NCBI GenBank assembly: GCA_026390245.1
Contig: JAPLGI010000188.1
Coordinates: 1 to 13,127 of the forward strand
Source: Caldisericota bacterium
Lineage (GTDB): Bacteria; Caldisericota; Caldisericia; Cryosericales; Cryosericaceae
Direction: 5' to 3'
DNA: 13,127 bases
The notes beneath the pieces were generated by a model, which saw only the letters and a program-made list of their open reading frames with translations, was not told where the DNA came from and ran no database searches. Below are positions 1-6,743 of this stretch, piece by piece. Made by a program: the position numbers and the translations under genes. Position 1 is the stretch's first letter. Each line of letters starts with the position of its first letter.

Positions 1-687
1 GTGCGCTCGCTGTCTCAGCTCGATTCAGTCGGCAACACCATGAAGGCGACGACCAAGGCCTATGCCATGTCCTCCGGCACGGTGACGTCATTCGTTCTGT
101 TCTCGACGTACTTCTCGATTGTCGGGCTCAAGACGATGAACGTGATGGAGCCTTACTCCATTGCATTCATTCTCCTGGGCATCTGTCTTCCCTACCTCAT
201 CAGTTCACTCACCATTGGCTCGGCAGCCAAGACAGCCATGCTCATGGTCGACGAAGTCCGCCGCCAGTTCAGGACCATCCCTGGAATCCTGAAGGGTGAA
301 ACAAGTCCCGACTACGCAACCTGCATCGACATCTCGACGCGCAATGCTCTCAAAGAGATGATCCTTCCGGGCGTCATCAGCATCGCCGTGCCGATTTTCG
401 TGGGACTCGTGTTCGGTCACTGGGCGCTCGGCGCACTCCTCATCGGAGCAGTACTCAGTTCAGCCCTGCTGGGGCCATTCTTCAACAACACAGGCACAGC
501 CTTCGACAACGCAAAGAAACTCATCGAAGACAGCGGACGCAAGGGGTCCTTCGAGCATCAGGCGGCGGTCGCTGCGGATACCGTCGGCGACCCACTCAAG
601 GACGTGGCAGGGCCTGCTCTGCTCATCTTCATGAAGCTCATCGGTATGGCTGCCCTGCTCATTGCAAGCATCAAACCCCTGTTTTAG
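1..687 (+). CDS. hppA: Membrane-bound proton-translocating pyrophosphatase, C-terminal part (5' truncated by window)
   Basis: The visible 228 residues are the C-terminal third of a membrane pyrophosphatase, which couples hydrolysis of PPi to cation pumping across the cytoplasmic membrane. Family landmarks are GNTMKATTKAYAM (residues 11-23), the FDNAKKLIED stretch (about 168-177) and GDTVGDP-like ADTVGDPLKD followed by AGPALLIFMKL near the C terminus. Several hydrophobic membrane segments are visible (about 26-42, 50-70, 122-155, 205-225). Lys15 and Thr18 occupy the positions of Ala460 and Ala463 of the K+-dependent enzymes. Lys and Thr there mark the K+-independent subfamily, whose known members pump H+. 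The protein is divergent: the usual GGAWDNAKK is here GTAFDNAKK, and the usual GDPFKD is GDPLKD. The reading frame is open to base 1, so the GTG there is not the real start; full-length relatives have about 650-800 residues. A hairpin terminator follows 26 bases after the stop, so this gene ends its transcript. Confidence 0.93.
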   Translation: MRSLSQLDSVGNTMKATTKAYAMSSGTVTSFVLFSTYFSIVGLKTMNVMEPYSIAFILLGICLPYLISSLTIGSAAKTAMLMVDEVRRQFRTIPGILKGETSPDYATCIDISTRNALKEMILPGVISIAVPIFVGLVFGHWALGALLIGAVLSSALLGPFFNNTGTAFDNAKKLIEDSGRKGSFEHQAAVAADTVGDPLKDVAGPALLIFMKLIGMAALLIASIKPLF

Positions 688-713
688 TCCAGACACAACA
701 CTATCATTGGGAC

Positions 714-741
714 GAGGTGGGGGCATCGAGGCCCCCGCCTC
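714..741 (+). terminator. Hairpin terminator after hppA
   Basis: GAGGTGGGGGC (714-724) pairs with GCCCCCGCCTC (731-741) across the 6-base loop ATCGAG, giving 11 pairs with one G-T wobble. Only a short TT follows before a mixed AT-rich stretch, so the U-tract is weak. Its place just after the hppA stop supports a terminator role. Confidence 0.7.
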
Positions 742-771
742 TTGCATAAATCCTTCATTTTCTGATATAGT
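742..771 (+). promoter_or_regulatory. Predicted promoter for the GIDE-domain gene (extended -10)
   Basis: TTGCAT (742-747) and TATAGT (766-771) are separated by 18 bases, and TGA directly precedes the -10 to give the extended -10 form TGnTATAGT. It lies immediately after the hppA hairpin and 34 bases before the ATG at 806, which also has GAGGAG at 794-799. Pattern match only; no transcript data. Confidence 0.5.
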
Positions 772-805
772 ATCGTTATGCCGTGACGTCAGAGAGGAGT
801 AACCC

Positions 806-1528
806 ATGAATGCAGCTCAGTTCGTCGTCGGTTTGCTACTTATTGCCCTGTCGGCAGGACTCTATTTCGCCTCCAGGTCCCGCAAGGCACATGCCGGCCA
901 GCTCAGCCAGGCCCAGACACTGGACCTTCATCCGGCTGCGCAGGGTCGCGCCTACGGCAAGTTCCAGGGTTCCATTATCGCCGACCAGCAGCTCACGACG
1001 CCCTATTCGGCTCGCCCGGCCGTCGCATGGAGCGCACATCTGGAGAGAGGAACCGAGGAGTCGGACGAGGATGGCACGACGACCAACTGGCAGACCGTGT
1101 GGTCACAGTCTGCCACCACACCGTTCCGGCTCAAGGGCACCGGCGAGCTGTGGTTCGACGAGCGTGGCGGCCTGCCCAACCTGGACGCGCCTTCGACCTT
1201 TGACCAGTACATCCACGACATTACGAACCCCATCATCATGCCGTATCTGCCTGGCAGAGGGTTCCTCGGACGCCTCAGCAAGCCCAACTTTCACGCCGTG
1301 GAGACATCATTCGCCCCGGGGAGCCAGGCGTTCTTTATCGGTCCTGTCGAGGCGGTGAACGGGTTCTGGGTCGCTCGCCGTGGCGAGGGCAAGGAGTACA
1401 GCGTCCTAACATGGAAGAGCGAACAGCAGGTCCGAAGCCGCATGAGCCGTGCCGGCACGATCTGGCTGCTGCTCAGTCTCCTGGCGTTCGCGGCTGGCGT
1501 GCTCGCCATCCTCGTCTCGTTCAGCTAG
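806..1528 (+). CDS. Membrane protein with GIDE/BAM-like domain flanked by two transmembrane helices
   Basis: This 240-residue protein has an N-terminal transmembrane helix (about 4-22), a soluble middle region and a C-terminal helix (about 217-238). The middle resembles the GIDE (also called BAM) domain known from eukaryotic MUL1/MAPL and from many prokaryotic proteins of unknown role. The matching elements are an early G-x-I stretch followed by LTTPYSARPAVAWSAHLERG (about 72-91), then an NWQTVWSQS segment, a TPFRLKGTGELWFDERG strand pair, and a late ETSFAPGSQAFFIGPVEAV segment. MUL1 has a C-terminal RING finger and acts as a ubiquitin ligase; there is no RING here and no Cys/His cluster, so ligase activity is not expected. 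The start at 806 is supported by GAGGAG six bases upstream. It has its own promoter and terminator and looks monocistronic. The GIDE assignment is by pattern and architecture, so the function is unknown. Confidence 0.65.
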   Translation: MNAAQFVVGLLLIALSAGLYFASRSRKAHAGQLSQAQTLDLHPAAQGRAYGKFQGSIIADQQLTTPYSARPAVAWSAHLERGTEESDEDGTTTNWQTVWSQSATTPFRLKGTGELWFDERGGLPNLDAPSTFDQYIHDITNPIIMPYLPGRGFLGRLSKPNFHAVETSFAPGSQAFFIGPVEAVNGFWVARRGEGKEYSVLTWKSEQQVRSRMSRAGTIWLLLSLLAFAAGVLAILVSFS

Positions 1529-1592
1529 CACATCTGACCGCCCAGGGCCGCCGAGGCATCTCCAGCCAGGCAGGTCTCAGTCACGTCAGATT

Positions 1593-1620
1593 CGGGCGCC
1601 GGATGTCCGTGCGGCGCCCG
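1593..1620 (+). terminator. Hairpin terminator after the GIDE-domain gene
   Basis: CGGGCGCC (1593-1600) pairs perfectly with GGCGCCCG (1613-1620) across a 12-base loop. It is followed by TCTTCATTTGTG, a modestly T-rich stretch. It lies 64 bases after the stop at 1528 and before the predicted pyk promoter, consistent with Rho-independent termination. Confidence 0.6.
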
Positions 1621-1642
1621 TCTTCATTTGTGCCAGATGGCG

Positions 1643-1670
1643 TTGGACTATCATGTAGTCGAGATAGACA
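1643..1670 (+). promoter_or_regulatory. Possible pyk promoter
   Basis: TTGGAC (1643-1648) and TAGACA (1665-1670) are 16 bases apart, 27 bases before the pyk ATG at 1698 and just after the upstream terminator. The -10 is a poor match, so this is a weak call. Confidence 0.3.
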
Positions 1671-1687
1671 GTCTGTGCACTGACCAT

Positions 1688-1692
1688 GGAGG
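1688..1692 (+). promoter_or_regulatory. Ribosome binding site that fixes the pyk start
   Basis: GGAGG lies five bases before the ATG at 1698. The in-frame ATG at 1686 overlaps this site, so it cannot be served by it. This favours the 1698 start, which also matches the usual pyruvate kinase N terminus. Confidence 0.75.
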
Positions 1693-1697
1693 AACAC

Positions 1698-3131
1698 ATG
1701 CCTGACATTACGGACATCAAACGCACCAAGATTGTGGCAACACTCGGCCCAGCGACAAGTTCCGAGGAAATGATCCGGGCGCTCGCCCAGCATGGTGTGG
1801 CTGTCTTTCGCATCAATTTCTCGCACGGCACGGATGAAGAACGCCTTGCCAGGATTGCTGCCGTCAAGAAGGTGCGCGAAGAACTCGGCTTGCCACTCGC
1901 CATTCTCCAGGACCTGCAGGGACCGAAAATTCGACTGGGGACATTCAGCCAGGGACCATGCGACATTACGACTGGTGGGGTCCTTCGTCTTACAACCAGG
2001 ATGGTGGACGGAAACGCTGAGCAAGCCTGTGTGGACTACCCTCCTCTGACCACTGAGGTACGCCCCGGGGAACTTGTCTTCATCAATGACGGCCTGATTC
2101 GTCTCAAGATACGCGAGATCGAGGGTGACACCATTGTCACGGAAGTCCTCAAGGGAGGCACTCTCTCAGACCACAAGGGAGTCAACTTCCCTCAATCGGA
2201 CCTTCATGTCCCATCCATGACGGAAAAGGACAGGCATGACCTTCTCACCGGCCTGAGAGCAGGCGTCGACTACGTGGCTCTCTCGTTTGTGCGCACGGCT
2301 GACGATGTTCGCGAACTCCGCTCACTGATGGAGACGCACGGCGCGCATGTTCCCATCATCGTCAAGGTGGAAAAATGGCAGGCTGTCAAGAACATCGACA
2401 GTATCCTTGCCGAAGCAAATGGCATCATGGTCGCCCGGGGAGACCTCGGCGTCGAAATGCCCATCGAGGAAGTACCTCTGATCCAGAAGAGGATCATTGC
2501 CCTGTGCAATCGAATGGGCAAGCCCGTTATCACGGCGACACAGATGCTCAATTCCATGGTCGAGAACCCGTCTCCGACGCGGGCAGAGGTAACAGATGTG
2601 GCCAACGCCATCTTTGACGGCACAGACGCTGTCATGCTGAGCAACGAGACCACGGTCGGCAAGTTCCCTGTGGAAACCGTTGAAATGATGGAACGTGTCA
2701 TCAGGACGACCGAGCACAGCGAGATGTACTGGACTGCCATGGAGGCCCGTGATACCGCGTGTGCATCAGACACGTCGGATGCCATCGCCTATGCCGCCGT
2801 CCGCACGGCTCAGACTGTCGGCGCCAGGCTTATCGTCTGTGCCACAGAGTCGGGCAGGACATCAATCCTGATTTCGCGCTACCGTCCACGCACGCCCATC
2901 ATTGCACTCACGCCGAGCGACGTCGTCCAGCGCCGCCTTTCCCTGTACTTTGGTATCATCCCGATGGTCGTCCAGCAGTTCGAGAGTGTCGATGATATCC
3001 TGCGCACCGCGGTCGCCATGTCGCACGTGTCTCGACTGGCACGACGAGGTGACAAGATCGTCATTACTGCGGGTTCGCATGCCGGTGTCGCGGGCAGCAC
3101 CAACCTCATCAAAGTCGAGGAGCTGGAATAG
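1698..3131 (+). CDS. pyk: Pyruvate kinase, K+-independent type
   Basis: Pyruvate kinase makes pyruvate and ATP from phosphoenolpyruvate and ADP at the end of glycolysis in the cytosol. The 477-residue protein has the standard motifs in order: TKIVATLGPATS (10-21), FRINFSHG (37-44), the LQGPKIRLG nucleotide/cation loop (73-81), the KVEK and MVARGDLGVEMP metal- and substrate-binding segments (about 225-260), TATQMLNSM and PTRAEVTDVANAIFDGTDAV, and a C-terminal domain ending TNLIKVEELE. There is no extra PEP-utiliser domain, so this is the minimal form. Residues Leu73, Gln74, Lys77 and Leu80 correspond to rabbit positions 113, 114, 117 and 120. The set Leu/Gln/Lys/aliphatic is the known signature of K+-independent enzymes; rabbit muscle has Thr/Lys/Glu/Thr. 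The start at 1698 is chosen for its GGAGG site. It appears monocistronic, with no clear terminator of its own unless the 3184-3205 hairpin serves. Confidence 0.97.
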   Translation: MPDITDIKRTKIVATLGPATSSEEMIRALAQHGVAVFRINFSHGTDEERLARIAAVKKVREELGLPLAILQDLQGPKIRLGTFSQGPCDITTGGVLRLTTRMVDGNAEQACVDYPPLTTEVRPGELVFINDGLIRLKIREIEGDTIVTEVLKGGTLSDHKGVNFPQSDLHVPSMTEKDRHDLLTGLRAGVDYVALSFVRTADDVRELRSLMETHGAHVPIIVKVEKWQAVKNIDSILAEANGIMVARGDLGVEMPIEEVPLIQKRIIALCNRMGKPVITATQMLNSMVENPSPTRAEVTDVANAIFDGTDAVMLSNETTVGKFPVETVEMMERVIRTTEHSEMYWTAMEARDTACASDTSDAIAYAAVRTAQTVGARLIVCATESGRTSILISRYRPRTPIIALTPSDVVQRRLSLYFGIIPMVVQQFESVDDILRTAVAMSHVSRLARRGDKIVITAGSHAGVAGSTNLIKVEELE

Positions 3132-3144
3132 GCACCCCTTAGCA

Positions 3145-3171
3145 TTGCAAATCCGCTGGCACGCATAGAAT
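3145..3171 (+). promoter_or_regulatory. Possible promoter for the transporter-esterase pair
   Basis: TTGCAA (3145-3150) and TAGAAT (3166-3171) are only 15 bases apart, which is short. If the -10 is used, transcription would start at about 3178, just before the palindrome at 3184-3205. Weak match. Confidence 0.3.
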
Positions 3172-3183
3172 GACCTTGGCACA

Positions 3184-3205
3184 ATACCCCGGAACCCCGG
3201 GGTAT
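3184..3205 (+). promoter_or_regulatory. Perfect inverted repeat in the leader of the MFS gene
   Basis: ATACCCCGG (3184-3192) and CCGGGGTAT (3197-3205) form a perfect 9-bp inverted repeat with a 4-base loop AACC. It sits nine bases before the AAGGGGG ribosome binding site (3214-3220) of the MFS gene. Possible roles are an operator, a 5' stem that controls translation, or a terminator for pyk, although no T-run follows. The structure is certain; the role is open. Confidence 0.5.
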
Positions 3206-3227
3206 GTCATGACAAGGGGGAACAGGC

Positions 3228-4574
3228 ATGAAAAGAAAGGCATCCTACGTCAAGATCTTCCTGCTTGGATTCGGCTTCTTCGGCATCTCGATCCTCTGGT
3301 CACTGTACAACTCAGACGTCCCCATAATGCTGAAGAGTCTCTACAATTTGTCCTATACAGCGTCAGGATGGGTGATGAATGTCGACAACATTCTGGCCAT
3401 AACGCTCATCCCGCTCGTGGGCTTCTGGTCCGACCACGTATGGACGCGAATCGGGCGCCGTATGCCGTTCATCATCTCTACATTGCCCCTGGGAGCCGTT
3501 CTGTTTGCTCTGGTTCCCTGGATTCCGCTCTTGTTTGGCTCAAGCGCAACCTCTCTTGTTGTGTTCATTCTCGTTCTGTTCTTGATGAACGTCTGTATGG
3601 GGATTTCGCGTTCGCCGATCATCGCCCTGATGCCGGACCTTGTTCCCCCTGAAGAGCGCTCACCAGCCAACGGCGTCATCAATTTCATGGGCGGATTTGG
3701 GTCCCTGCTGGTCTACTTCGTTATCGGCAAGATCTCGACAACCAACAGGCCACTGGGGTTTGCCATTGCAGGAGCATCAGTCCTGGTAGCAGCTGTCGTC
3801 ATGTTCCTGTCGATCAGGGAGACGCGCGACTCGCTCGACCGCGCAACTCCTCAGTCGGAACATGCGGACTTCTCCCTGCTTCGCACGATGTGGACGCCGA
3901 AATACCGTAGCCTCATGCTGATCTGTCTTGCCATCTTCTTCTGGTTCATCGCGTATAATGCTATAGAAACCTACTATCCGACGTATATGCACTATGAGGG
4001 TCCTGCAGTAAAAGCACTGATAGCAAAGCTTGGCACGGCTACACCCACGGAAGCAACTCAGGTTGCCCAATTGGAGGCGGCCCGTCAGACGTCCGAGGCT
4101 AGCGCAAAGTTCAATTTCGGCATCATGTCGCTCGCCTTCATGGTGCTGGCAATCCCGGCTGGATTCATTGGCAAGGCCCTGGGGCGCAAGAAGACAATCC
4201 TGCTGGGCCTGGTCGGCGTCATCCTCATGGTACTCCTGCTCGCACTCAACATTGCCGGAGCAGGTGTCCTGGCGGTGTTCGTCATGGGCGGTCTATCGTG
4301 GGCTCTCGTCAATATCAATTCGCTGCCAACCGTACTGGACATGGGCGGGCTCGAAATGGTCGGAGCATTGACTGGAGTCTACTACTTCTTCTCCCAGGCC
4401 GCAAGCATCGTCAGCCCTCCACTTGTCGGACGCATCGCTGACCTTGCAGGTGGCACAATGTCGGTCATGTTCCCATATGCAGGCATCTTCTTTGTACTCG
4501 CTGCGGTCTGCATGCTGTTCATGCACCCCGACAACAACCCGGTCGTCTCGTCCGTCCATGGCCCTGCCGTTTGA
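3228..4574 (+). CDS. MFS transporter, GPH/SLC45-like (probable sugar or glycoside transporter)
   Basis: The 448-residue protein is almost entirely hydrophobic with about 12 predicted membrane helices. The MFS loop 2-3 motif is clear: GFWSDHVWTRIGRR (65-78), preceded by DN at 53-54, as in the glycoside-pentoside-hexuronide and SLC45 sucrose-transporter type. A matching GKALGRKK loop follows helix 8, and NVCMGISRSPIIALMPDLVP followed by EERSPANGVIN fits the same group. A polar, Ala/Thr/Glu-rich loop of about 45 residues (about 258-302) separates two helices in the second half. The substrate cannot be read from the sequence; a cation-coupled sugar is the family expectation. The start at 3228 has AAGGGGG seven bases upstream. 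The 3' end overlaps the following esterase gene by 17 bases, so the two are translated from one message. Confidence 0.85.
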   Translation: MKRKASYVKIFLLGFGFFGISILWSLYNSDVPIMLKSLYNLSYTASGWVMNVDNILAITLIPLVGFWSDHVWTRIGRRMPFIISTLPLGAVLFALVPWIPLLFGSSATSLVVFILVLFLMNVCMGISRSPIIALMPDLVPPEERSPANGVINFMGGFGSLLVYFVIGKISTTNRPLGFAIAGASVLVAAVVMFLSIRETRDSLDRATPQSEHADFSLLRTMWTPKYRSLMLICLAIFFWFIAYNAIETYYPTYMHYEGPAVKALIAKLGTATPTEATQVAQLEAARQTSEASAKFNFGIMSLAFMVLAIPAGFIGKALGRKKTILLGLVGVILMVLLLALNIAGAGVLAVFVMGGLSWALVNINSLPTVLDMGGLEMVGALTGVYYFFSQAASIVSPPLVGRIADLAGGTMSVMFPYAGIFFVLAAVCMLFMHPDNNPVVSSVHGPAV

Positions 4575-5325
4575 CGCCACGTCGTCGGCCCCGATCCGCC
4601 GGCAGGCGGGCTCGGACACTGCCTGCCTGTTGCTGCACGGCCTGACCGGAGCACCTGCCCGCGACCTGTGGTTCCTGGCCGACTTTCTGACTGGGCACGG
4701 CATTTCGGTCGTTGCTCCTCTCCTCACGGGCCATGGCAAGACCTGGAAGGAACTGGAACTGGCGACCGCCGAGTCGTGGCAGAATGACGCGCTCGATGGC
4801 CTCGATGAAGCAGCCAAGATGGGCAAGACCGTCTTTGTGGCCGGACTGTCGATGGGTGGCACCCTTGCCCTTTACCTGGGAGAGCACCGGCCCGAGATTG
4901 CAGGCCTGGTCACCATCAATGCACCCGTCTTTCTGGACGATCCCAAGCTGAGACTCGTCCCGATCCTGCGGCACTTTCAGAGAAGCCAACCCAAGTCTCC
5001 TCCGGACGTCGCCGACCCGGACGCCATGCTCCCGGACCTCGGCTTCAACTCCATGCAAGCTGTCTATCAGTTCGAACGCCTCATGCAAGGCGTCCGCGGA
5101 AACCTCGATATGGTCACTCAGCCACTCCTTTCGTTCCGCTCCATGCAGGATCACGTTGTCCCGCCACGCAACGCAGAGTACATCCAGGACCGCGTGAACA
5201 GCCGCATCAAGAGCATCACAACATTAGAGCGCTCGTACCACTGTGCCACGGTCGACTATGATCGTGAGAGAATTGCGGTCGGCATCGAACAGTTCATCAG
5301 GCTGGTACAAGAGCAGCAAGTCTGA
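4558..5325 (+). CDS. Alpha/beta-hydrolase, Est30-like carboxylesterase
   Basis: This 255-residue protein is a cytosolic serine hydrolase resembling Geobacillus Est30 and monoacylglycerol lipases. The oxyanion HG is at 27-28 (LLLHGLTG). The nucleophile is Ser98 in GLSMGG, the acid is Asp198 in MQDHVVPP, and the base is His228 in YHCATVDYDRE. The Ser-Asp-His spacing (100, then 30 residues) is nearly that of Est30 (Ser94, Asp193, His223). No signal peptide is seen. The ATG at 4558 lies inside the end of the transporter gene (17-base overlap) and has no clear Shine-Dalgarno site, so translation is probably coupled. In-frame codons upstream extend the open frame, but the homologous fold begins just after 4558. 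Shared expression suggests it cleaves an ester imported by the transporter, which is inference. The natural substrate is unknown. Confidence 0.88.
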   Translation: MALPFDATSSAPIRRQAGSDTACLLLHGLTGAPARDLWFLADFLTGHGISVVAPLLTGHGKTWKELELATAESWQNDALDGLDEAAKMGKTVFVAGLSMGGTLALYLGEHRPEIAGLVTINAPVFLDDPKLRLVPILRHFQRSQPKSPPDVADPDAMLPDLGFNSMQAVYQFERLMQGVRGNLDMVTQPLLSFRSMQDHVVPPRNAEYIQDRVNSRIKSITTLERSYHCATVDYDRERIAVGIEQFIRLVQEQQV

Positions 5326-5345
5326 GAGTCACTCTCTCACTTCGA

Positions 5346-5395
5346 CTGTCCTGTCGAAACCCCCGGTCGCGCGACCGGGGGTTTCGACAGGACAG
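5346..5395. terminator. Perfect 50-bp palindrome, likely bidirectional terminator
   Basis: Positions 5346-5370 and 5371-5395 are exact reverse complements with no spacer. The core CCCCCGGTCGC/GCGACCGGGGG is followed on each strand by TTTCGAC, a short U-tract. It lies 20 bases after the esterase stop and 4 bases from the permease stop, between convergent genes, so it can end transcription from both sides. The outer CTGTC ends extend the stem well beyond what termination needs. Confidence 0.85.
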
Positions 5396-5399
5396 AACC

Positions 5400-6743
5400 T
5401 CAACCCTGCTTGCGGCGTATGCGGAAACTGATACCTTCCCGCTGCAGAGTCCAGCCACCCAGACTCGAGCCGCGCCGCGCCGTGTTCAGCTTCATGGTAA
5501 GAATGCGGTCCGTCGAGAAGATGCGGGCTGCAACCGCTGCCAGGACGAAGAACAGGGCAAACTCGTAGATGATGCCCCCGATGACCATCGTGAAGTTGTG
5601 GGCGAAGATGAATTGAGCTGCCAGAAATGGGTGCGAGAACGGAATCGCATAGATGAGCCATTTCAGGACCGGCGATGCCGTGTTGATGTCAATGAACATC
5701 GTAATGAGGTACGGCAGCAAGACTACCATCATGAGCGGCATGATAAGGATCTGTACACTCTTGAGGTCTTCAGCGAACGCCCCCAGAATGACGGCGATGG
5801 AGAGGGCCACCATGATGCCGGCGAACACACTCAGGCCCAGGAGAATGTAGCCGCGCAGATCAAGGACCAGACCCAGCTTCTGGATCGCCTGGACGGCAGT
5901 CGCCGAGGCACCAGTACTGCTTCCGATGAGACTGCCCATGTAGCTTTTCATGCCAACCATGTACGCCGCGGCGGACACCAGCGCGACGATGCCCGAGGCC
6001 ATCATCTTGGCCGTAACCAGGGCGCCACGTGCTACGGGCGTCGAAAGAAGCGTCTCGAGCGTCTTGTTCTCCTTCTCACTCGCAATAGAGGCAGCAATCA
6101 TCTGGGCGGCCATAATGATCACCAGGAAGAGGACAATCGGAATGATCATGGTCTGCTGCATGACGAGGCCCACGATCTCCTGCGGGTCGCCTTCTGCAGA
6201 CGTCGTCCCCACGGTAATGAACGACTGCGAGGTGACGGCATGCCTCACGATCGCAGGGTCCAGTTCAGGAGCCCTGGACGTGATGTACATGTCACCGATG
6301 TACTCGTTCATAGCGCTCAGTGCAGCGTCCATCCTGAACGTTCCCTGTATCCCCATCATGGAGAAGTTGCGCATGATCGTATATGTCTGCACCTTCTGCG
6401 GCCGCTGTGCCTGGATGCCGGTTTCGAACCCCTGCGGGATGACAAGGACGGCGCTCCCCTTCTCCGACACGACCCTGCGGACGATGTCGTCGATGGTGCC
6501 CTCGGTGACCGTTGTGACCTTGAAGTTCGCCTTCGTGAGGATACTCGAGAGCATCTCTGAGGTCTGGCTGCGGTCGAGGTCCACGACCGTGATGGGCTGG
6601 GGAGCAGCCTGCTTCTTCTGCTCCTGATTGATGGTCCTGCCCAGGAAACTGTAAATCACCATGATCAGCAGAATCGGGACCAGCGTCTGCCACGTCACCA
6701 TTTCTTTCAGTTCCTTCTTCAGAATGACGAAGAATCTCCTCAT
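5400..6743 (-). CDS. ABC-2 type exporter permease, NatB-like
   Basis: The 447-residue membrane protein is the permease partner of the ATPase gene just upstream. It has one helix near the N terminus (about 20-36), a long extracytoplasmic domain of about 165 residues, and five further helices in the C-terminal half. Between the second and third helices is the family signature ASEKENKTLETLLSTPV, the cytoplasmic coupling segment of NatB/ABC2_membrane_3 permeases. A basic cytosolic tail of about 30 residues ends the protein. Its ATG overlaps the ATPase stop in an ATGA arrangement, so translation is coupled. The NatB family includes sodium exporters, but many relatives export drugs or unknown substrates, so the substrate is not assigned. 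The gene ends at the shared palindromic terminator. Confidence 0.88.
   Translation of the reverse strand: MRRFFVILKKELKEMVTWQTLVPILLIMVIYSFLGRTINQEQKKQAAPQPITVVDLDRSQTSEMLSSILTKANFKVTTVTEGTIDDIVRRVVSEKGSAVLVIPQGFETGIQAQRPQKVQTYTIMRNFSMMGIQGTFRMDAALSAMNEYIGDMYITSRAPELDPAIVRHAVTSQSFITVGTTSAEGDPQEIVGLVMQQTMIIPIVLFLVIIMAAQMIAASIASEKENKTLETLLSTPVARGALVTAKMMASGIVALVSAAAYMVGMKSYMGSLIGSSTGASATAVQAIQKLGLVLDLRGYILLGLSVFAGIMVALSIAVILGAFAEDLKSVQILIMPLMMVVLLPYLITMFIDINTASPVLKWLIYAIPFSHPFLAAQFIFAHNFTMVIGGIIYEFALFFVLAAVAARIFSTDRILTMKLNTARRGSSLGGWTLQREGISFRIRRKQG

Noticed and set aside
1686..1697. Upstream ATG of pyk at 1686
   Set aside because: It overlaps the GGAGG site that serves the ATG at 1698 and adds residues not typical of the family.
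3174..3190. TTGGCACAATACCCC as a sigma-54 promoter
   Set aside because: The TGGCAC element lacks the paired TTGCA-like -12 box at the required spacing.
5598..6560. 320-codon open frame on the + strand opposite the ABC permease
   Set aside because: Very rich in His, Arg and Asp with no recognisable domain; it is the reverse-strand shadow of the permease.
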